Part shown: positions 1-7,258 of the stretch, one piece after another
Position numbering within the stretch: position 1 is the first letter of the stretch
Layout: every line of letters begins with the position of its first letter
Assembly: GCA_947085305.1 (NCBI GenBank)
Contig: CAMTVV010000059.1
Span: forward strand, 1-20,914
Length of the DNA: 20,914 nt
DNA from: JAMCQB01 sp947085305
GTDB lineage: Bacteria; Nitrospirota; Thermodesulfovibrionia; Thermodesulfovibrionales; UBA9159
Direction: 5' to 3'
The notes under the pieces: model-generated
What the model was told of the DNA's origin: nothing
Seen by the model: only the letters and a program-made list of their open reading frames with translations
Database searches by the model: none
Translations under genes and position numbers: made by a program

Positions 1-194
1 CAAGGAGAAAACTCCTTGACAAGGGCGCAGATATGGTGGTTTTTAACAATGTCCTGTCTCCCGGTTCAGGGTTTGACGTTGATACGAACCAGGTCACCAT
101 CATCTGGAAGGGGGGAGAAGCGTCATTCCCCCTCATGTCCAAGGATGAAGTTGCCGATCTTCTTCTTGACCGGATCGCACATTTTATCCCTTGA
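1..194 (+). CDS. coaBC: Phosphopantothenoylcysteine decarboxylase / phosphopantothenate-cysteine ligase, C-terminal end (partial)
   Basis: Reading frame 3 is open from the window edge to the TGA at 192-194 (64 codons). The peptide contains KGADMVVFNNV, then SGFDVDTNQVTII, then FPLMSKDEVADLLLDRI. These match the last strand, the nucleotide-binding FG-D-x-N-x-V segment and the PLMSK-x-EVA tail of the CoaB (ligase) half of bifunctional CoaBC. The full enzyme makes 4'-phosphopantetheine from 4'-phosphopantothenate and cysteine in coenzyme A synthesis. Upstream sequence is missing, so whether the CoaC half is fused cannot be seen. It ends 34 bp before the TPR gene and could share its transcript. 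Recognition rests on the C-terminal motifs only. Confidence 0.85.
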   Translation, partial: RRKLLDKGADMVVFNNVLSPGSGFDVDTNQVTIIWKGGEASFPLMSKDEVADLLLDRIAHFIP

Positions 195-228
195 CATTTG
201 GTTTTTTTTTGATTAAAGTTCAATAATA

Positions 229-1221
229 ATGTCAATGGAAGAAATCGAGAAACTGCGCGTCAGGGTTGAAAAGGATCCGAATTCGCGACTCTTCCTTCCC
301 CTCGCAGAAGAATACAGAAAATCAGGGATGCTCGATGAAGCGGTCGCTGTTATTTTGAGGGGTTTGGAACGCCAGCCCGGGTATACGAGTGCGCGCGTGG
401 CGCTGGGCAGGATATACCTCGAAAAAAATATGATGGACGAGGCGAAGAACGAGTTTGAAGCAGTGGTGAGCGTCATTCCCGACAACCTATTTGCCCACAG
501 AAAACTTGCTGATATTTATCGGGAACTCGGTGAGGCTGAAAAGGCCGTTGCCGAATATAAGACCGTAATAAAGCTCAACCCCCTGGACGAAGATGCGATG
601 ATGTGTCTGAGCGAGCTCGAGGGACCCACCCTTGAAGAGGAGCCAGCGGTTTCTGCAGAGGCGGAGAGGCCTTTTACCCCTGAGACCGGAATGGCCGAGA
701 TCTTTCACGGTGGAGAACCGGATGCAGGGACCGACGTTACGGCAGAAGCGGAACCGGGGGAAGCCTTCGGCAGTGACTTTGAAAAGTTCAGCAGTTCTTT
801 CCAGGACTTAGAGGAAGAAGAACTGGAGAAAGACGAGAAAGCTGTGGAGATTCCCGAGGATCAATCATTTGAGATACCGGATGAATTGTCCTTCAGAGAT
901 ATCTTAACCGAAGCCCCTGAGCCGGCGGAAGAGGTCTCCGGTTTTTCGGAAGCTGCCGTTCCAGGGGAGGAGGCCGCAGCTCCACGGGAAACCGCGGATG
1001 TATCAACTGCTGATGCGTTCATCGCCGGCGGAAATTTCTACAAGGCCCTGGAAACCTATAGGCAGATCCTTGCCGATGATCCTGGAAATAAGCAGATTCT
1101 CCAGAGAGTGGCGGAACTGAAATCCCTGATGATAATGATGGGGAAGGGGAAAGAGGTTCTGATTGCGAAACTGGAATCATTTCTGGATGCGGTTAACAGG
1201 GGGTTCCCCAAGGGGCCGTGA
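229..1221 (+). CDS. Tetratricopeptide-repeat protein with acidic linker
   Basis: This 330-residue protein has about three consecutive TPR units at residues 15-125 (for example RLFLPLAEEYRKSGMLDEA and KLADIYRELGEAEKAVAEY). A long Glu/Pro/Ala-rich, probably disordered acidic stretch follows at about 130-250, then one further TPR-like hairpin at about 258-300 (FYKALETYRQILADDPGN). There is no signal peptide or membrane segment, so it is probably a cytoplasmic scaffold. The stop codon overlaps the GTG start of the Roadblock gene by 4 nt, so the two products are probably made together and may interact; that is inferred from context. No Shine-Dalgarno sequence is obvious before ATG 229, and a second in-frame ATG lies at 235. 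The partner or process is not identifiable. Confidence 0.8.
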   Translation: MSMEEIEKLRVRVEKDPNSRLFLPLAEEYRKSGMLDEAVAVILRGLERQPGYTSARVALGRIYLEKNMMDEAKNEFEAVVSVIPDNLFAHRKLADIYRELGEAEKAVAEYKTVIKLNPLDEDAMMCLSELEGPTLEEEPAVSAEAERPFTPETGMAEIFHGGEPDAGTDVTAEAEPGEAFGSDFEKFSSSFQDLEEEELEKDEKAVEIPEDQSFEIPDELSFRDILTEAPEPAEEVSGFSEAAVPGEEAAAPRETADVSTADAFIAGGNFYKALETYRQILADDPGNKQILQRVAELKSLMIMMGKGKEVLIAKLESFLDAVNRGFPKGP

Positions 1222-1574
1222 GCTTTTCCGAGATCCTGAGAGAGGCTGTTGAAAAGGTTGACGGCGCTGTGTCCGCTATGATACTGGGCTCTGACGGTAT
1301 TCTCGTCGAAGAGTATGCCGTGGAGAAACTCCTCAGTCTCGAGGACCTGGGTGCGGAAGCATCCACAATGATAAGAGACATAAACTCCGCTGCAAGAGAT
1401 CTCGGGCTCGGCGCTGCGCGGGAATTTTCGATCGTCTCGGACAAGTGCGGAATCATCCTGCGCCGGATAAATGCCGCTTACTATTTTGCCCTTGTGATCA
1501 GGCCGGAGGGCAATTACGGCAAGGGCAGGTTTGTCCTGAAGACCTCAGTCCCGAAGATTGAGGGAGAATTCTAA
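1218..1574 (+). CDS. Roadblock/LC7-domain protein
   Basis: A 118-residue protein begins at a GTG that overlaps the preceding TPR stop (GTGA). The pattern is that of the Roadblock/LC7 (MglB-like) fold: an N-terminal helix, then VDGAVSAMILGSDGILVEEY, a central long helix with DLGAEASTMIRDINSAARDL, then strands EFSIVSDKCGIILRRINAAYY and FALVIRPEGNYGKGRFVL. Family members are small dimeric regulators, usually of small Ras-like GTPases such as MglA. No MglA-type GTPase lies in the window, so the target is unknown. Coupling to a TPR protein suggests a two-protein complex (inference). A palindromic repeat starts 5 bp after the stop codon. Confidence 0.75.
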   Translation: MSFSEILREAVEKVDGAVSAMILGSDGILVEEYAVEKLLSLEDLGAEASTMIRDINSAARDLGLGAAREFSIVSDKCGIILRRINAAYYFALVIRPEGNYGKGRFVLKTSVPKIEGEF

Positions 1575-1578
1575 AGAC

Positions 1579-1677
1579 CGTGATGCGTAACTCGTGATGC
1601 GTGATGAGTAATGTGTAAGAAAAGATTACCTTTTTACTCTGTCACACAGTTACGCGTTACGCGTTACGTGTTACGTG
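1579..1677. repeat. Palindromic repeat with 7-nt periodic arms, copy 1 (intergenic)
   Basis: The left arm (1579-1620) is a run of degenerate heptamers (CGTGATG, CGTAACT, CGTGATG, CGTGATG, AGTAATG). The right arm (about 1650-1677) is TTACGCG twice, then TTACGTG twice. The arms are inverted relative to each other with G/A differences and enclose a loop of about 30 nt. It fills the whole gap between the Roadblock gene and aroQ and ends 4 bp before the aroQ ATG, so no Shine-Dalgarno sequence is available there. Confidence 0.85.
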
Positions 1678-1681
1678 CTTT

Positions 1682-2113
1682 ATGAAAGTTTTAGTCATCC
1701 ATGGTCCCAATCTGAACCTGCTCGGCAAAAGGGAGCCCGAGGTATACGGGACTCTCAGCCTCAGCGACATCGACCGGAGGATACAGTCAGAGGCCTCGGG
1801 CATGGGCATTAATGTTTCCGTGAAACAGTCAAACAGCGAGGGAGAGATCATTGATGCCATACAGAAAGGCGACTATGATTGCCTGATCATAAATCCCGGA
1901 GCTTACACCCATACAAGCATAGCCATCCGTGATGCCATCTCCGCAGTTGCCAAGCCTGCCGTTGAGGTCCATCTTTCGAATATCCACAAGAGGGAAGAGT
2001 TCAGGAGAAGGTCTTATATCGCAGAGGTAGCCGAGGGTCAGATAGCCGGCTTTGGCGCGGATAGTTATCTGCTCGCTCTTATTGCTGCAAAGAATATTCT
2101 CTCCAGGGGGTAG
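1682..2113 (+). CDS. aroQ: Type II 3-dehydroquinate dehydratase
   Basis: AroQ converts 3-dehydroquinate to 3-dehydroshikimate in the shikimate pathway, normally as a cytoplasmic dodecamer. The 143-residue length is typical. The N-terminal signature GPNLNLLGKREP is followed by the catalytic lid arginine (R17) and tyrosine (Y22 in VYG). The substrate-binding NPGAYTHTS lies at residues 71-79, and EVHLSNIHKREEFRRRS holds the catalytic His (H97) and the substrate-anchoring Arg residues. The ATG at 1682 is the only sensible start, since the conserved strand MKVLVIHGPN begins there. The palindromic repeat ends 4 bp upstream, so initiation must use repeat sequence, be weak, or depend on read-through from upstream genes. 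Confidence 0.96.
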   Translation: MKVLVIHGPNLNLLGKREPEVYGTLSLSDIDRRIQSEASGMGINVSVKQSNSEGEIIDAIQKGDYDCLIINPGAYTHTSIAIRDAISAVAKPAVEVHLSNIHKREEFRRRSYIAEVAEGQIAGFGADSYLLALIAAKNILSRG

Positions 2114-2150
2114 GACTATTTTCGGCCATGTCCCATCGCGTCTTGCCGGG

Positions 2151-3272
2151 TTGCGGGAATCCTTCGGGAAGAAGAGGGTGCAGGGATTCCTTGTCACCAC
2201 TGTCATCAATGTGAGATACCTTTCCGGTTTTACCGGTTCCTCCGGCTTCATCCTGATCACGAAGAATAAAAATATATTTGTTACTGACTTCAGGTATAAG
2301 GAGCAGGCAGAGAGAGAGCTTTCCGGTCGGGGCATTGAAAAGAGAACGAAGTTTCCTCCTCCAGGGGGAGGGATCGGATGGGACATTATTATTGAAAAAG
2401 GCGACAGGCTCAAGATCATAAGAAAGCTTATTGCGAAGCTCGGAATACGCACCCTCGGGTTTGAGTCCGCTGTTTCGTACGAATTTTTTAAAGGGCTTTC
2501 ACAATGCAGCGCCGGACTTAAGCCTTTCCGGGACGCCGTTGAGAAATTAAGGGGAGTGAAAGACCGTGAGGAAATAAGCTACATACGGGAGGCGGTGAGG
2601 CGCGCAGAGGACGCTTTCCGCGATGTCAGGCCGCATATACAGCAGGGCAGGAGGGAGAGGGAGATTGCCCTCAGGCTGGAGGAGAGGCTGAAAAAAAGAG
2701 GGTGTAATCGAATCCCATTTGATATAATAGTGGCATCCGGGGATAACTCGGCCATGCCACATGCCAGGGCTACTTCCAGGAAACTTTCTGCCGGAGAGCT
2801 TGTTGTTGTGGACTGGGGGGGAGAGGCCGGGGGATATTATTCTGATATGACAAGGACATTTCTGATTAAAGGAACCGGGTCGTCGCGTGTTCGCGGCGGA
2901 GACTTGAGCAGGAAAAGGGAGATATACCGGCACGTGCTGGATGCAAACAGACGGGCGGTTTCAGCGGTAAGGCCGGGGACCGAAAGCAGAACGGTTGACA
3001 GTGCTGCAAGGGATCTTATAAAAAATGCAGGGTATGGACAATTCTTCGGTCACGGTACCGGGCACGGTGTGGGTCTGGAGGTACATGAACTCCCACGGGT
3101 AACCTGGTCAAAGAGCGAAACCCTGAGGGAAAATATGATATTTACGGTTGAGCCTGGAATCTATGTTCCCGGGGTAGGCGGGGTCCGGATCGAGGACATG
3201 GTGCTGGTGAAGTCCGAAGGAGCGGAAGTATTGACAAAATTGCCGAGGAGTCTGGAGGGAGGGTTGCATTGA
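2151..3272 (+). CDS. Xaa-Pro aminopeptidase (M24 family)
   Basis: This is a cytoplasmic metallopeptidase that removes an N-terminal residue preceding proline. The N-terminal creatinase-like domain includes VINVRYLSGFTGSSG. The C-terminal pita-bread domain carries all five metal ligands: two Asp in VVDWGGEAGGYYSDMTRTF, His in FGHGTGHGVGLEVHE, and Glu in FTVEPGIY and GVRIEDM. The start is uncertain. Homology begins upstream of the TTG at 2151 (residues SRLAGLRES), but the frame has no ATG or GTG after the aroQ stop; an ATT at 2118 lies just after a GGGGG tract. A normal-looking ATG at 2128 (MSHR) is in another frame, which suggests a frameshift or an unusual start. The last 4 nt overlap efp. 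Confidence 0.88.
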   Translation: MRESFGKKRVQGFLVTTVINVRYLSGFTGSSGFILITKNKNIFVTDFRYKEQAERELSGRGIEKRTKFPPPGGGIGWDIIIEKGDRLKIIRKLIAKLGIRTLGFESAVSYEFFKGLSQCSAGLKPFRDAVEKLRGVKDREEISYIREAVRRAEDAFRDVRPHIQQGRREREIALRLEERLKKRGCNRIPFDIIVASGDNSAMPHARATSRKLSAGELVVVDWGGEAGGYYSDMTRTFLIKGTGSSRVRGGDLSRKREIYRHVLDANRRAVSAVRPGTESRTVDSAARDLIKNAGYGQFFGHGTGHGVGLEVHELPRVTWSKSETLRENMIFTVEPGIYVPGVGGVRIEDMVLVKSEGAEVLTKLPRSLEGGLH

Positions 3273-3829
3273 TTTCGACCAATGAATTCAGGAAAGGCGC
3301 AAAAATAGAGTACAAGGGAGAGCCCTGTGAAATCGTAGATTTCCAGCATGTCAAGATGGGAAGGGGGGGAGCCATCATCAGGACAAAGATGAAGAGTCTG
3401 AAAACGGGCAATGTTCTTGAGGATACCTTCAGGTCGGGAGAGAAATTCGAGACCCCCAACCTTGAAGAGAAAGCGATGCAGTACCTCTATGCGGAGGGAG
3501 ATTTCCATTACTTCATGGATACGGAGACGTTTGAACAGGTCCCCATTACCGCATCCAGGCTCGGGGACACAAAGAAATTCTTAAAAGAAAACATGACGGT
3601 GAAGATACTTAATTACAGGGGTGAACCCCTTACAGTGGAGCTGCCGACCTTTGCGGAGCTTGTGGTGGCCCAGACAGATCCGGGGTTCAAGGGCGATACG
3701 GCATCAGGGGGTTCCAAGCCGGCTACTCTCGAAACCGGCGCCGTGGTGAGGGTTCCTTTTCATATCAATGAAGGCGATGTGATCAGGATCGACACAAGGA
3801 CGTCTGAATACATCGAAAGGGTTAAATGA
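3269..3829 (+). CDS. efp: Translation elongation factor P
   Basis: EF-P binds the ribosomal E site and relieves stalling at polyproline. The 186-residue length is typical, with the KOW-like N-terminal domain (EFRKGAKIEYKGEPCEIV), the OB domain, and the C-terminal signature GDTASGGSKPATLETGAVV with DTRTSEYIERV. The TTG start at 3269 overlaps the peptidase stop (TTGA) and is preceded by a strong GGAGGGAGGG at 3254-3263. The functional loop reads KMGRGGA, so the tip residue equivalent to E. coli Lys34 is Arg32. Arg at this site is rhamnosylated by EarP in Pseudomonas; no EarP or EpmA/EpmB gene is visible here, so the modification state is unknown. Its place ahead of accB/accC is common in anaerobic bacteria. 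Confidence 0.96.
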   Translation: MISTNEFRKGAKIEYKGEPCEIVDFQHVKMGRGGAIIRTKMKSLKTGNVLEDTFRSGEKFETPNLEEKAMQYLYAEGDFHYFMDTETFEQVPITASRLGDTKKFLKENMTVKILNYRGEPLTVELPTFAELVVAQTDPGFKGDTASGGSKPATLETGAVVRVPFHINEGDVIRIDTRTSEYIERVK

Positions 3830-4260
3830 TGGAAATTGATGACCTGAAAGAACTCATATCCCTTCTCCGGGATACGGATATCACCGAGCTCCAGCTGGAG
3901 AAGGACGGGACAAAGGTGAAGATACGGCGGCAGACGCTGCTCCCGTCTCTTGAAATGCGTCCAAAGGCAACGACGGTTATCGAAAGGGCCACAGAGACGG
4001 ATGAGGAGACTCAGAGACTTATCACTGTCACCGCTCCCATCGTCGGGACATTTTACCGGTCCCCTTCGCCGGACGCGCCTGCTTTTGTTGACGCAGGCGC
4101 GAGGGTGAAGAAGGGACAGGTGATCTGCGTTATCGAGGCCATGAAGCTGATGAACGAGATAGAGAGCGAGGCTGAGGGTGTTGTGGTGAGGGCTCTGGTC
4201 GAAAATGGTCAGCCCGTGGAATACGGAGAGCCTCTCTTCCTCTTAGAGCCGGTATCATGA
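3826..4260 (+). CDS. accB: Acetyl-CoA carboxylase biotin carboxyl carrier protein
   Basis: BCCP carries biotin between the carboxylase and carboxyltransferase subunits of acetyl-CoA carboxylase, the first step of fatty acid synthesis. The 144-residue protein has an N-terminal helical segment (DDLKELISLLRDTDITELQL), a variable linker at about 38-65, and a C-terminal biotinyl domain. That domain includes TAPIVGTFYRSPSPDAPAFV and the biotinylation motif EAMKLMNEI with K107. The TFYRSPSPDAP thumb is diagnostic of acetyl-CoA carboxylase BCCP rather than other biotinyl proteins. Two tandem ATGs (3826 and 3829) are possible; the first overlaps the efp stop. The 3' end overlaps accC by 4 nt (ATGA), fitting the usual accBC operon. 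Confidence 0.97.
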   Translation: MMEIDDLKELISLLRDTDITELQLEKDGTKVKIRRQTLLPSLEMRPKATTVIERATETDEETQRLITVTAPIVGTFYRSPSPDAPAFVDAGARVKKGQVICVIEAMKLMNEIESEAEGVVVRALVENGQPVEYGEPLFLLEPVS

Positions 4261-5636
4261 AACTCTTTAAAAAAATTCTCGTCGCAAACCGGGGTGAGAT
4301 CGCGGTCAGAATTATCAGGGCCTGCAGGGAGCTGGGAATAAAGACGGTGGCGGTATATTCCGACATAGAGAAGGACTCCATGCATGTGAGGCTGGCTGAT
4401 GAAGCGGTCTGTATCGGGCCTGCCAGCTCCGCCCAGAGCTATCTCAACATACCCGGGATCCTCAGCGCGGCAGAGATAACCGATTCGGAGGCGGTGCATC
4501 CGGGATACGGGTTCCTGTCTGAAAACCCCCATTTTGCAGAGGCCTGCCACACCTCCGGCATAACCTTTATCGGACCCTCCACTGAGAATATCCGGCTTGG
4601 AGGGGACAAGGCCAAGGCAAGACAGATCATGAAACGGAAAGGAGTGCCGGTAGTCCCGGGCAGCGACGGTCCTGTGCTGTCGGAAGAGCTGGCCGTCAAG
4701 GTTGCAAAGAAGATAGGGTTTCCCGTTATCGTTAAAGCCTCTGCAGGGGGCGGCGGCAAGGGGATGAGGGTGGTGCACGAGGAGAAGGATATGGAACAGG
4801 CCTTTCATCTTGCACAGCGGGAGGCCCTCACCGCTTTCGGGAACAGCGAGCTCTACGTCGAAAAATATATTACCGATGTGAGACACATTGAAGTCCAGAT
4901 CATGGCAGACGAAAAGGGCAATGTGATTCACCTCGGGGAGCGTGACTGTTCGATACAGAGACGCCATCAGAAGCTCGTCGAAGAATCCCCTTCGCCCATC
5001 TCCACAGACAAGTTCAGAAAAAAGATCGGCGAGCTCGGCATCAAGGCCGCAAAGGCCCTGAAATATAAAAATGTGGGCACGGTTGAGTTCATCGTGGACG
5101 CGGCAGGGGACATCTATTTCATGGAAGTGAATACCAGGGTGCAGGTGGAGCATCCCGTGACCGAGGCGGTAACAGGCATCGATATCATCAAGGAGCAGAT
5201 AAAGCTCGCTGCGGGACTCCCCCTGGAATATAAGCAGAGCGCCATAAGACCTTCAGGCCATGCCATTGAATGCAGGATCAATGCCGAAGATCCCGAACGG
5301 TTCATCCCCCATCCGGGCAAGATAACCTTTTTCTATCAGCCAGGCGGGCCCGGAGTGAGGGTGGACACGGCGGCTTACAGCGGGTGGGTGGTGCCATCCC
5401 AGTATGATTCCCTCATCGCAAAACTCATTGTGCACGGGAAGAACCGGGAGGAAGCCGTCCGGATGATGAAGAGGGCGCTGGATGAGTTTATCATCGAAGG
5501 CATAAAAACAACGCTCCCTTTTCATAAGAGGGTCTTCAATCACCCGGATTTTATCAGCGGTGAATTCGATACCGGTTTTGTGGAGAAACTCTTCAGGTCA
5601 GAGGCCTCCCCTGAGAAGATAAGGATAGCGCGGTGA
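4257..5636 (+). CDS. accC: Biotin carboxylase subunit of acetyl-CoA carboxylase
   Basis: AccC uses ATP and bicarbonate to carboxylate the biotin on AccB. The 459 residues cover the N-terminal domain (ILVANRGEIAVRIIRACRELGI), the ATP-grasp domain with K160 and the glycine-rich GGGGKGM (164-170), the GERDCSIQRRHQKLVEESP segment with K239, and the metal and catalytic cluster E277, E289, R293 and E297 in MEVNTRVQVEHPVTE. The C-terminal domain includes ECRINAEDP. All catalytic residues known from E. coli AccC are present. The tail is about ten residues longer than in E. coli. The ATG overlaps the accB stop. The carboxyltransferase genes accA/accD are not in the window, so they must lie elsewhere. 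Confidence 0.97.
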   Translation: MKLFKKILVANRGEIAVRIIRACRELGIKTVAVYSDIEKDSMHVRLADEAVCIGPASSAQSYLNIPGILSAAEITDSEAVHPGYGFLSENPHFAEACHTSGITFIGPSTENIRLGGDKAKARQIMKRKGVPVVPGSDGPVLSEELAVKVAKKIGFPVIVKASAGGGGKGMRVVHEEKDMEQAFHLAQREALTAFGNSELYVEKYITDVRHIEVQIMADEKGNVIHLGERDCSIQRRHQKLVEESPSPISTDKFRKKIGELGIKAAKALKYKNVGTVEFIVDAAGDIYFMEVNTRVQVEHPVTEAVTGIDIIKEQIKLAAGLPLEYKQSAIRPSGHAIECRINAEDPERFIPHPGKITFFYQPGGPGVRVDTAAYSGWVVPSQYDSLIAKLIVHGKNREEAVRMMKRALDEFIIEGIKTTLPFHKRVFNHPDFISGEFDTGFVEKLFRSEASPEKIRIAR

Positions 5637-6277
5637 GCGGGTCTTTCTCCGGCACGAACACTGTTCGGCGCGTGTTTCACGGTCTTTGCGTCATTACAGA
5701 CGGGAAAGCAGGCAGGCGGACAGATGAAGAGATAGTCAAAACCGCGCTTGAGGCCGGCGCACGGTGGATTCAGTACAGGGAAAAAGAAAAAACCCGGAGG
5801 GAAATTTACGGAGAGGCGCTGAGGTTAAGGAACGCCACACGGCAATTCGGGGCGCTCTTTATCGTGAATGACCACGCTGACATTGCCCTTGCGGTGGATG
5901 CAGACGGCGTCCACCTGGGACAGGACGATCTGCCGTTGAGGGAGGCAAGGAAGCTTATGGGAGGCAAGATTATCGGGATATCCGCCCATTCTGTGAGCGA
6001 AGCCATGGATGCGGCTGAGTGCGGCGCCGATTATATCGGCTTCGGTCCTGTGTTTTCCACTGTCACTAAGGATGCCGGGATACCAAAGGGGGTCGAAATG
6101 CTGCGGGAAATAAAGAGACAGGTGAGCATCCCTGTGGTTGCCATAGGAGGGATATCAGTTGAGAATCTTCCGGAGGTTCTTGCGGCAGGGGCTGACGCAG
6201 TTGCCGCGGCCTCTGCGATCCTCAGAGGCGACGTATCGGAGAATGTGAGGTCTTTTATGAAGATTATAAGGGGGTGA
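5633..6277 (+). CDS. thiE: Thiamine-phosphate synthase
   Basis: ThiE joins hydroxymethylpyrimidine diphosphate and carboxythiazole phosphate to make thiamine monophosphate. The 214-residue TIM-barrel protein shows QYREKEK (R49, K51), the Mg/pyrophosphate segment IVNDHADIALAVDADGVHLGQDD, IGISAHS (S117, H119), DYIGFGPVFSTVTKDAG and PVVAIGGI. It starts at a GTG overlapping the accC stop (GTGA) and carries about 14 residues before the conserved core. It is a stand-alone ThiE with no ThiD fusion, and no other thiamine genes are nearby. Its link to the acc genes is therefore positional, probably just co-transcription. Confidence 0.94.
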   Translation: MSGSFSGTNTVRRVFHGLCVITDGKAGRRTDEEIVKTALEAGARWIQYREKEKTRREIYGEALRLRNATRQFGALFIVNDHADIALAVDADGVHLGQDDLPLREARKLMGGKIIGISAHSVSEAMDAAECGADYIGFGPVFSTVTKDAGIPKGVEMLREIKRQVSIPVVAIGGISVENLPEVLAAGADAVAAASAILRGDVSENVRSFMKIIRG

Positions 6278-6282
6278 GCGTT

Positions 6283-6987
6283 ATGAGCAACGGTACTGAA
6301 CAGAGAGAGAAAAAAAGGGTCATGATACAGCAGGACGTAATCATCAACGGTATTTTAAAGGCCAGCGCCCTGGATATTTCCAGAGAGGGAATGTACATAA
6401 GCACCCAGGCCGAGCTTCTCTCAGGAGCGGTCCTCGACCTCAACTTCAAGGTCAACGACACCCCTATTACGGTGAAGGCTGTTGTCCAGCATGCCCAGCC
6501 GGGCATCGGCATCGGGGTGAAGTTTATTAACCTCATCCCCGAACATTACGCTATTATCAAGAAATTCATTGAACACGTCGAAGGAAGCGCCACAAGCGCA
6601 CGAAAGGCAAAGAAAAGGATCCTTCTTGTGGATGACAGCGCCCAGTCAAGGGCGATCTACAGGAACAAACTGAATCTCGATGGGTTCACCGTGATCGAGG
6701 CAGCCAACGGAGTGGAGGCATTAAAGGAGCTTCAGGAAATGATACCCGACCTTGTGATCCTGGACCTCTGGATGGAGGGGATAGACGGGTTCAAGATACT
6801 CCAGCTCATGCAGCTCAATCCAAATTTCAAGGATATCCCGGTAATTGTGCTCTCGGCGCGGAGCGTCCCTGCGGATATCCAGAAAGCCATAGCCCTGGGA
6901 GCCCGGGACTATCTGCCGAAGATGACCACATCCCCGATTAAACTCGCTGAAAAGGCCAAAGAGATATTTTCGAAGATGAAATACTAA
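6283..6987 (+). CDS. PilZ domain / response-regulator receiver protein
   Basis: This 234-residue cytoplasmic protein joins an N-terminal PilZ domain to a C-terminal receiver domain. PilZ shows both c-di-GMP motifs, RxxxR at R8-R12 and DISREG at 31-36. The receiver domain has the acidic pair D117/D118, phosphoacceptor D161 (LVILDLWMEGIDG), S189 and K211 (YLPKM). It has no DNA-binding output, so it probably signals by protein contact, integrating c-di-GMP binding and phosphorylation. I prefer ATG 6283 over the GTG at 6274 that overlaps the thiE stop, because AAGGGGG lies at the right distance before 6283. It is the last gene of the run, and the next gene is a diguanylate cyclase. Confidence 0.9.
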   Translation: MSNGTEQREKKRVMIQQDVIINGILKASALDISREGMYISTQAELLSGAVLDLNFKVNDTPITVKAVVQHAQPGIGIGVKFINLIPEHYAIIKKFIEHVEGSATSARKAKKRILLVDDSAQSRAIYRNKLNLDGFTVIEAANGVEALKELQEMIPDLVILDLWMEGIDGFKILQLMQLNPNFKDIPVIVLSARSVPADIQKAIALGARDYLPKMTTSPIKLAEKAKEIFSKMKY

Positions 6988-7020
6988 TGTAGTGTATCTT
7001 AAATCTCTTTACTTATAATT

Positions 7021-7077
7021 TGTCATTCCAGCTTGCCTGGAATCTTTCAGAAGGATTGCGGACAAGCCGCAATGACA
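7021..7077. repeat. Double-hairpin inverted repeat (TGTCATTCC type)
   Basis: The left half (7021-7044) and right half (7054-7077) are imperfect inverted copies, beginning TGTCATTCC and ending CAATGACA. Each half also folds on itself: ATTCCAG with CTGGAAT, and ATTGCGG with CCGCAAT. The whole can form a cruciform or two adjacent stems. It lies in the 265-bp gap between the PilZ-REC gene and the diguanylate cyclase. A further weak stem (CCCC, TTCGC loop, GGGG) is at about 7088. The rest of the gap (7095-7250) is AT-rich with no gene seen. Confidence 0.85.
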
Positions 7078-7258
7078 GCTATTTATGCCCCTTCGCGGGG
7101 ACTTTGGTCTTATGTAAAGAAGCGTTGGAAACACTACACTAACAGGGCAACAATAATCTTATTAATTAATCTTATTATTTGTGAACGGTTTCTTATAGAC
7201 GTGACAACAAAAATGTTATAGAATCTTTGCAAGTGGAAATGGTTTATGGAAATTGACG

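Noticed and set aside
1829..2452. Antisense open frame opposite aroQ and the peptidase
   Set aside because: Both plus-strand genes have intact catalytic motifs, and the antisense product shows no recognisable pattern.
4209..5153. Long antisense open frame opposite accB/accC (314 codons)
   Set aside because: It lies wholly opposite strongly conserved AccB/AccC sequence, and its protein resembles no known family; it is a shadow of GC-biased codons.
7086..7102. CCCC-TTCGC-GGGG stem as a rho-independent terminator
   Set aside because: The stem is only 4-5 bp and is followed by ACTTTGG rather than a T-run.
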